This document shows positions 53,656-61,843 of a stretch of 64,000 bases of DNA, in pieces (position 1 is the first letter of the stretch; every line of letters starts with the position of its first letter). The position numbers and the translations under genes are program-made. The notes under the pieces were generated by a model that did no database searches, was not told the origin of the DNA, and saw only the letters and a list, made by a program, of their open reading frames with translations. Source of the stretch: Amanita rubescens. Its lineage: Eukaryota > Basidiomycota > Agaricomycetes > Agaricales > Amanitaceae. The stretch lies in contig WION01000143.1 of the NCBI GenBank assembly GCA_015039365.1, forward strand, positions 1-64,000. The letters run 5' to 3'.

Positions 53656-55108
53656 TTAGTTGCGTATTGGTATCTGAAAGAAAATACTCACTGATGGTTC
53701 GGGGACGTCGACAACCGATGAGGCGCGAGACGACACAGCCATCAAGCGTTCCATGACATTTTTCATTCTCGGTCGTTTCGAAGGTTTCTTCACCCAGCAC
53801 TGCTGAATCAATGCCCACGTCTTATTACTTAAAGTTGGGCTATCACGTCGTTGTGGACGTTGACCTCGAAGGAGGGCCACAATGATTTGTAGTCCTCGTT
53901 TGTCAGCAAAAGGCATCCTAGCATAATAGATCTAGCCCATTCAGCAAGGAGATCCGCACGTTTATCACAACTCACTTCATAACAAAGGCATCCAAATGCA
54001 TAAACGTCTGACATTTGCGTTCTTCCAGCCGAGGCGTCGTCGAGGTACTCCAATAACTCTGGTGCTGCAAAGTTGAGATGTAGCGCTCCTGATCGGGTAT
54101 TTGTGGCTTCTGAGAGTCGGGTTAATCCAAAGTCAGCGATTTGAACATGAAATTTGTCATTCAAGAGGACGTTCTCCTGAAGATAAGAGTCACCATGTAG
54201 CATAGCGCGCTTCAGTTAACTGGGAACAATACCCCGCGAAGATCTCCATGAACTACGCCCTCTGAATGAATGTATTCCAACCCTCTCGCAACTTCGAGTA
54301 ACTTCCGTCAGGGTGAGTATTCGACGGAAACTGGAAGGAAGTAAAAGCAAGACCTACCCGATCTTCTATCTCGGCTATCGACGGGTTCACCTGCTTCCGC
54401 CAGCGGGATAAAGTCCCATTCTTCATATACGGCGAGACGAGGAATAATTGTGGTTCCGTTCCGCCTTTGATTTCATGGATTCCTAAAAATGGTAGTACAA
54501 ATTTATGCTTGAGGGATCGCCACATTAGCGCCTCTCTGCAGAAAGCCTTTTGGGAGCGGAATCGATAATCATGTCACGGGAACAACATGAAGGGACGTAC
54601 AACCTGGTTCTCAGACCTGTACAATACTTTTAGCGCGACCACTGCCCCCCGCAGTTCTCCCTTGAAAACGCGTCCGAATCCACCACTGCCGATGTAATCG
54701 CGTCCCGATGGCGTGGTGACTCCCGTCACAATTAAGGATGGCGGTATGATGGAAATATTTGAGATAACTTTGAGCATAAGCCGTCGCGCTCGGAGACTAA
54801 TGTCCGGCCTCGCACCGTGACGCGAAAAGCGGCGATCACGAAGAAAGTTAAGTATGAAGTCGACCAGATTCTTCACGTCTGAAGTCTTCGTTAGCCGCTT
54901 TGCATCACAGCGGCAGTCCTCCTTGGATAACAATTTGTGTAGAAGATCGATAGTCGTCGCGTTTACGAAGGATGTGACGGAAGATGATCCAGGCTACGGG
55001 CTCTCTATTGGAGTATACTTTATGCTTTGAAATGACGCGCACCTCCTTGTTGTTGAGTATAGAAAGTAAGGATGAGAGGGGGTCGCTGCCGCCGGGACTA
55101 CGCTGCAT
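53656..55108 (-). CDS. TKL-type kinase without the coiled-coil tail
   Basis: Start MQRSPGGSDPLSSLLSILNN at 55108, parallel to DPSSHVLASLLFILNNH in the kinase at 23985. Downstream exons: SFVNATTIDLLHKLLSKED, IGSGGFGRVFKGELRG, VVALKVLY, FCREALMWRSLKHKFVLPF, FLVSPYMKNGTLSRWRKQ, the catalytic loop VVHGDLRG near 54240, ENVLLNDKFHVQIADFG, FAAPELLEY, MSDVYAFGCLCYE and WALIQQCWVKKPSKRPRM. All catalytic elements are present in the same HGD style. The C-terminus (SSRASSVVDVPEPS) differs: an intron-like GTGAGT follows EPS and I cannot fix the last exon, so the end at 53656 is provisional. The conserved LLPELLEG-type tail was not seen. Probably a functional cytosolic kinase. Confidence 0.7.
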
Positions 55109-55649
55109 GTGAATGTCTTGAGGCTTGGAGTTATAGTAGTTGTGAAGAACGTTTTCAGCGCTTCGCCGTGTGAATGGTGGCTGTAGGGCATACCATACTG
55201 GTAAACCTAACCCTAACGCCAGTAGCCCTGGCTGCCCCTCAGTCACCTCTCAGCATGCACCTGGCTACCCAGCCCCATCTCCTCCCGCTAAAACTGACAC
55301 GTTTAAAATCAAAAAGGAAAACGCGACCGTGAATGGCCAGCGTGCGGTCTCCGGTGAGAGGTGATGGTCTTTGACATCGTTCTGGACTGGTCGACGGCAT
55401 GTGTTACTGAGTTGATCTGTCCGTCGAAATCCCATATCGATGCCAGCGTTTATAGACAAATACCAGTTTCGATGAGTCTGAAGCCTACCGATTATGCTCA
55501 ATTTATGAATTTAATGCACATATTGCGTTCCTTCACATGTTGACATGAAGGCAGCCAGTGAGCAAAATACACTTCCCTGGGGAGTTACGGTCTGCTTTAT
55601 CAGAAGAAAACAAGATGAATTGAATATTTATCATACATAAACATCGCAC
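55109..55649. other. Intergenic upstream of the kinase
   Basis: No gene. Contains a chance telomere-like CCTAACCCTAAC at about 55206. Confidence 0.5.
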
Positions 55650-56515
55650 TCATGTCTTCAGAGCTTCCGCAACATCTTTCATTCTTGGCCGTTTCCATGG
55701 TTGCTCTTCCCAACAACGCTGAATCAGGTCCCACGTCCCATCCCTTAAAGGTGGCTCGTCTAGGCGAGGCGGACGTTCACCATGAATAACGAGACACAAG
55801 ATCTGCATCGCTGGTATACTGAAAAAGGGCCTTTTATTGTAATGGATCTATGAAATTCAGCAAAAGTGTGATACGGCATGTTTGCTATAACTCACTTCAT
55901 CATACAGACATCCGAAAGCATAGACGCCTGACATTTGCGTTGTGGCCAGAGCAGGGACATCATGCTTGGAGATTTCGAATAATTCTGGTGCAATAAATTC
56001 GAGATGCGCCCCTCCTAAGAAGACGTCGGTCTAAACAAATTATCAGAATTTCAAAAAAAGCCATTGTTTAAGAAAAGTACCCCGCAGATATCGCCATGAA
56101 CGATACCTTCCGAATGAATGTATTCGAGACCTTGAGCGACTTCCAGTATCTTGCCTGGAATGAGTATGCATGAGCAACCGAAGGAGAAGAAACCATACCC
56201 GCTTTTGTATCCCAGCTATTGATGGATTTGTCCTCCCTCGCCATTGCCATAGACTACCGTTCCGCATATACGGAGAAACAAGGAACAATTGCGATGTTAA
56301 CTATATAAATTCCTAAAAATGGGAGCACAAATTTGTGCTTCGGAAAGTACCACATCAACGCTTCCAGACAAGTTAAGGACTGCGGGAAATGAGGTCAAGT
56401 ATGAGGTCATAACAACAATAAAGGAACTCACGACGTCTGAGCTTCTAGGCTTATGATACAGTACCTTCAGCGCGACTGCTGGGCCTCGGAGTTCGCCCTT
56501 GAAAACAAGCCCAAC
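55650..56515 (-). pseudogene. Kinase remnant lacking the DFG segment
   Basis: Begins mid-Gly-loop at the fusion point (GLVFKGELRGPAVALKVLYH), then ALMWYFPKHKFVLPFLGIYI, FLVSPYMRNGSLWQWRGRTN and LEYIHSEGIVHGDI. The activation segment jumps from TDVFLGG to FIAPELFEI with the metal-binding DFG region deleted. The C-lobe has MSGVYAFGCLYDE and WDLIQRCWEEQPWKRPRM, ending EALKT at 55650. A kinase without DFG is inactive, and exon junctions are poor; a pseudogene is most likely. Confidence 0.75.
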
Positions 56516-57155
56516 TTGGTCGCTTCGACGGTTCCCTCGCCCAGCACCGTTGAATTACCCACCATGCCTCATCACTAAAGGGTGGCTCAGCTAATCGAGG
56601 TGGACGTTTATCTCGAAAGACGAGAGCCATGATCTGTATTTCCTGTTTCCCGGCGAAAGGTATACTGTCGTAATGAATCTATGAAAGTCAGAAAGAAGAA
56701 TCAGAATGATTGTTATGACTTACTTCATAATAAAGACATCCGAATGCGTAGACGTCTGACATCTGTGTTCTAGGAGGAATGTCGTCGGACTCATCGTCGT
56801 CCGAATCTTCAGAAACTCCAAATAATTCCGGGGCTGCAAAGTTTACGCAAGACCGGGTATTCGTAGCACCCGAGAGTCGGGTTAATCCAAAATCGGCAAT
56901 TTGAACATGAAGGTTAGAATCTAGGAGGACATTTTCCTGGAGGGTGGTCAGTATTCTGAGATACGATGTTCTATCTCGGATATTGATGGATTTACTTTGT
57001 TTCTCCATTGCGCAAGAGTACCGTTTTCCATGTAGGGAGAGATGAGGAAGAGTTGTGATTCCTTTCCATCTTCGAATTCGTAGATTTCTAAAAATGGCAG
57101 AACGAACTTGTGCTTCAGGGATCCCCACATCAGCGCCTCTCGACAGAAGGCCGCT
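56516..57155 (-). pseudogene. Kinase remnant lacking the catalytic loop, fused to the next
   Basis: FCREALMWGSLKHKFVLPF and FLISPYMENGTLAQWRNKVN (57140-56985) are followed, after ISEIEHR, directly by QENVLLDSNLHVQIADFGLT (56945 on). The exon with HGDL is missing. NFAAPELFG and MSDVYAFGCLYYE remain. No Gly-rich loop exon was recognised upstream. The C-lobe phrase WVIQRCWAREPSKRP stops near 56516 and continues straight into GLVFKGELRG of the next remnant, a recombination scar. Confidence 0.75.
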
Positions 57156-58213
57156 AAAACAAAAGTCACTATTGATGTTATAAGCATGACATGGAGGACA
57201 TACCGTGTTGCTATCGGACTCGTTGACTATAGACATCTGCGACGAGAGGACATCGCTGTTGGGAGCATGCTGCATCTTCTGGATATTCTTCCGTTGGGCA
57301 GCTACTGCTTCGATTCGGCTTGACGAAGTCGGACGGCGTGATGTGATCCTGAGCCTCAAAGATTTCTTAACCGTGCAGATGACAGTCCAACTGAGGGTTG
57401 CCAATGCCATATGGACTGAACGCCAAGTTCAAGATTCAGTGACAGATGATGTAAGCGGCTGCCAAGTTTGAAGTAGCGTATGTCTCATTCCGGCCCGGTC
57501 CGACTAGGTCTTACTAGCCCCGCGTACTCTTTTTCAACATACCATCCTTCAATGTTTCCTCAGGGATTTCAACTACGATGTCACACTTTCAAGGGTCCAC
57601 TTTCATTTTTGAGCAACAGGGCCATCATGTCTAATCGGCTAAGGGGTTAACTTATGTGTGGAGTGGACGGTGCTGGCCCGGTACGGGACTACTTAATTTC
57701 GGAATCTTGTGCGCACCCAAGTTTTGTCCCATTTACCTATATCTCATTTGCATCCCCCCCCCGCAGCCAGCGGGGATCCATCGATTTGACGTTGGCACGA
57801 ACAGGTACGTGAATATAGTGGTACGAAGTAATCGGCACGGTGAAAGACCCTACCAGCCTTGCGTGTTCCAATTAAGCCCAGATCATGTCGACTCTTCGCG
57901 ACAATCCCTCGACTTCCATGTGTGCCGTCATCGCTCACCGCCAGTAACCCCTCGCCTTTGGTGTGATCAAGAATTATATGGACACTATTTCTTTGTTTCC
58001 TGCATTCTATCCTGTCTTGCTTCCCGCCCGAACATGCTTCCCGGCTTTGATGAACGAAAATTATGATTTGATCTCATCCGAGTTGATAGCAAACCCTCTA
58101 GCTTAGCACCAAGATAAAAGGCATAACTCAAGCTGTCAACCGGATAAGATTGCAAAGATCAGGGTATCGCAAATCTAACATGAATATGCCTACAATCATC
58201 CATTCGAATCGCG
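57156..58213. other. Intergenic, with 3' flank of copy D from ~57840
   Basis: 57156-57470 holds open sequence without kinase resemblance. A C-run lies at about 57756. From about 57840 the sequence matches 47800-48299. Confidence 0.5.
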
Positions 58214-61200
58214 TTAGGCGTCCATAAAACGATCTAGCTCTTCAACATAATCACTAGGGTTCCACACGAATAACTCCCAAGGCGTTAAAGGCCCGTTTTC
58301 ATCTCCTATGATTTGCACCCAGTCGTCAGTCACAAAATTGAATCAGGATAAAAATGCGCACCATCCCATTCAAGTGAAGCAACGGGCAAATCCAAGAAAT
58401 GACAAATTTCAGGCGAGTCTTTAGCAAATCCAAAAAATTCATGAAATATGCGCGGATCCTTATCAACCGCGGTGTTCCGCGCCCTAAAGAAGATTTTCGA
58501 CCGACGAGGCTCGCCTGGCAGTCCAAATACGAGCATGTCAGCTGGGCTGAGACGGTCCAACCCTTTGGAATCCTTTGCCCAGAACCATGGTATTTCAAAC
58601 AAGTCATCCACGTCTTGAAGGTCTTGAATAAATAAATAGATTGCCTCTGGTGCTTGGGAGGACAATGACGTAGAAAAGGAGATATCGCACTCCACGAGTG
58701 TTACTAATCAGCGCATCTCGTTACACTATCGCTGCCCCTTGATTTGGTCTGCATACCTAGTGCCATTACGTGCTCCGGGGAAATCCTGCACTTTGATTTG
58801 ATTTGGGACATGATTCTTTGGCTTTGGGCCAGCCACATCATGAGATACGACGGGGAAGCCTCAAACTCTGAATGGCAGCTGATACTGATGTGGTCTCCTT
58901 CTGTAGAAACGTTATGGTGTATCGTAAAACTTTAAAGAGGTCAATAGGTGATTTCAATAATCGCATTCAATCTGAACTTACCGTGTCCAAGAGGTATTCT
59001 CGACAGTTATGTGAGATTTTTCAATGTTCGGTCCAATCGGAAACGAAAAACGCCATCCTTTCCATGTAAAGTGACATTCAGGGTTGAAAGTGAGTCGTGC
59101 AGCCCTGAGATGTCTCGTTGGAGAGATCAATATGAATGGAGTCTCTTGGATCACGGGGGAATAAAAACATTTGTTTACCATGACTATATAGTCGTAGATC
59201 GCGAGCAAACATGCTTTCTTGTCGACAAGATGATGATCTGGTATAGTTCTGCGGGTTACTAATGCAGTCTTGATCGTTTTTACGTCATCTAAGGAAAGCT
59301 TTGGAATTGAGTAACCTGTGTAGAACCCCGGTCTACGAGTAACGCGTGGGGCTTCCTGAGTGCAAAAAAAAAACCATGTCATGGGGAATCAGATGCGGTT
59401 GATCGAGGAACGCACGATGGATACTTGTAAATGCTGAGAATCATCCACGTAGAGATGACAAGAGCAATTACTGAAAGAAATGTCGCCGGTAGGCAACGCG
59501 TAGACATCATAAAAATCGTCAATGAATTGACCCTCCTGTGTCATAAAATCGCACGGAGAGTCACGAAGCCCGTGTTCTTGCATCAGGTAGCAAAAAGCAG
59601 CCTTGAGGAAATTCAGGTCAAAATTTGCGCATGATAGGATACTAACCTGGCAATCCTCATACTGTACATTTTCGTATGTAGGTTATGACTGCTGATAAGT
59701 GAACACGAGGACATACCATCTGAAAAAGTTGACACCACTCGTCTCGCGATTCCAGATCCCACCCGATCGAATCAGCTTGATTCAAATCTTTAAGGTCTCC
59801 ATAGAAGTGTCAGACGCAATCCGAAATTGAGAAGCGATGATCATACCTCCATGGAATACCAATGTAGGCACTTTGTTCGATGAACACACTCCGAAAAGTT
59901 GAAGAATATATGGATGTCTTGATGTATCAGTGAGAAAGGCAGGATCTCAGCTGATGAAACATACCGAAAATTGTGTTCCAAATGCACCTTAACGTCGCCT
60001 TTGAAAGACTAATAACGAATATGGTTATCGAAACGAAGCTTTGCAATAGTACGTACTTGCAAAGCGGAGCTTCCTTTGTACGTTCTAGCAGTCATGGTCT
60101 GATTTTGAATACGAACGGTGTATTCCTGCGGTACATCTCGTTCATATCCGTCGCCCAGTAAGACGCTTCGATCTCTCTTCCATGGTACATTGATGGCTCG
60201 AAGATCACCATATTTAAGGACGTTGTACTGTTGCATGTTAATCGATATAAGCAATCCCCACGACGATAGGCGTACGTCCGAGAAATCAAGATCATCTATT
60301 CCGCTCGTCTGGTCGCGAATATCCGTGGTTACATTCGTGTGGAAAATCTACAAATGACGTTGTTAGCGTCATGATATGGACTGGGAAAGTTCGGCATACA
60401 TATTGGTTGCCATGAATCTCTGTGAACGTTGATCCTGTGACTGTGATATCCCTAGAGTTTGAGAATATTCCGGTTGATGATGCCAATGCCTGCCATATAT
60501 TTTGTTAAGACGTTTACACTCGATTTTCAATATTGGCGGCACCTGGAGATCGTTACGCAGGGACTTGAATCGGAATTGGTACGAAGATAAAACCGTTTGG
60601 TATGCTTTCGCTTTCGGAGAGCGCTTTTCAAATATATGCTCCATTTCGGATATAGTGCTGATTGTTTACCGTCAGCGAGCATGGATGCTCGGAGCGGTGA
60701 ATATACTGACGAGAGGAATTCATCGCAAACCACTTTATATCTCTCAGACACTGGTTTGTTCTCCCTTGCATACCGAACAACCGACTCGATAAGGCTTCCG
60801 ATCTCATTACTGATTACCCAGAAGTCGTCCCTATTTTTTTCGATTCCCTTTCAAGAAATGAGTGCATACACACGCAGAACAACTTGTTCTCAACTGACTT
60901 GAAGCCGTTCCAGCATCCGGGTAAAAGTGTTCGCTATACCTTTGATAGATGGAACATGCTCAAGGTCATCAGCCATCGCGGCGCATCTTGCAATGTCCAG
61001 AGCGCTCAAGACCCAATCTGATGGCGTATCTCGTTTGGTAAGAACGGCTCTCAGATTTGATAGTTTCCATGTGAAGCGAGAATGGCCTCCGCTCATGGTT
61101 TGTCCGATCACAGATATTTACATTTATTTGTACGGACAGTCATGTCTTCTGACGCTGCAATCAGCGCAATCTCAGATGCACTACGCAATCCAACCGTCTT
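57830..61200. repeat. Segmental duplication D (paired with 47800-51740)
   Basis: Carries GGTF copy D and the left end of the eIF3m fragment, in the same order as duplication C. Confidence 0.75.
58214..61096 (-). CDS. GGTF-family protein, copy D (intact), divergent N-terminus
   Basis: Starts MSGGHSRFTWKLSNLRAVL at 61096, replacing the MPP(I/V)R start of the other copies, then ALDIARCAAMADDLEHVPSI, GSLIESVVRYAREQ and FEKRSPKAKAYQTVLSSYQ. TVTGSTFTEIHGNQ follows near 60420 (one Gly of the GG pair is Ser). Then YNVLKYGDLRAI, MTARTYKGSSALQ, SFKGDVKVHLEHNFRHPYIL, QLFGVCSSNKVPTLVFHGDL, SIGWDLESRDEWCQLFQM, FCYLMQEHGLRDSPCDF, DKKACLLAIYDYIV, LMMWLAQSQRIMSQI, AIYLFIQDLQDVDDLF, WFWAKDSKGLDRLSP and PLTPWELFVWNPSDY, with stop at 58214. 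All exons join in frame as I read them. The intron after EHNFR has a GT donor, unlike A-C. It abuts the truncated eIF3m head to head. Function is unknown. Confidence 0.75.
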
Positions 61201-61787
61201 CAATTTCGATCCACTCTTCAGGCAGAACGCAGTGGTAGCCTTAAAAAACCACGAACTCTTCTCTCTTTTGCAAATTTTCGCAAACGATGATTTACTGGAA
61301 TTTCAAGCTTGGATCGAAAGCCATCCCGGTGTAGTCGAAAACTACAGTACGTATGTCTACACGTCGTTAATACACACGGTATTCATCGTATTTGGGCAGA
61401 TCTCGACAAGTCGCAGCTCGAGCGCAAAATCCGCCTGCTTTCAATCTGTACTCTAGGATCCAAATACATAGGGAAAGACTTGCCCTATTCAAAAATATCC
61501 GAAAAGCTGCAGATAGACGTATCTCAAGTTGAGAGTTGGATTATCGATGGTGCGTGTTGCGTCGACGCCGGTCTTTGCGAGTCTGACCCCCCGTAGTTAT
61601 AAGAACTGGTCTGTTATCGGGTAAGATGTCGCAAACGACTCAATCCATACATGTTGTGAGATGCACATCGCGAGTATTTGAAAAGGAACAATGGGAAGCG
61701 CTAGAAAAACGAGTATTGGCTTGGAGAACGAGTTTAGCTGGAGTTATGGAAGTTGTTGAAAGCGCTAAAAGAGTTGTTGTTGCTTAG
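61114..61787 (+). pseudogene. 5'-truncated eIF3 subunit M (PCI-domain half only)
   Basis: Three exons can be joined (61114-about 61347, about 61400-61551, about 61599-61787). They give RYLHLFVRTV, AISDALRNPTVFNFDPLF, HELFSLLQIFANDDLLEFQA, LERKIRLLSICTLGSKYIGK, DLPYSKISEKLQIDVSQVES, WIIDVIRTGLLSGKMSQTTQ and EKEQWEALEKRVLAWRTSLA, ending at TAG 61787. This is the C-terminal PCI/winged-helix half of translation initiation factor eIF3m, roughly the last 200 of more than 400 residues. The 5' half is absent: sequence left of the exon edge at 61114 belongs to GGTF copy D. A chance ATG at 61141 could start a short product. Probably a duplicated fragment, with the full gene elsewhere, since the factor is expected to be needed. 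Confidence 0.8.
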
Positions 61788-61843
61788 TTAAGTTAAACAG
61801 AAAATGCCGTAATTTAAATGCCGTAAAAATCAACACTCTCCCA

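Noticed and set aside
55200..55220. CCTAACCCTAAC as telomeric repeat
   Set aside because: Fewer than three units in ordinary intergenic sequence; chance is sufficient.
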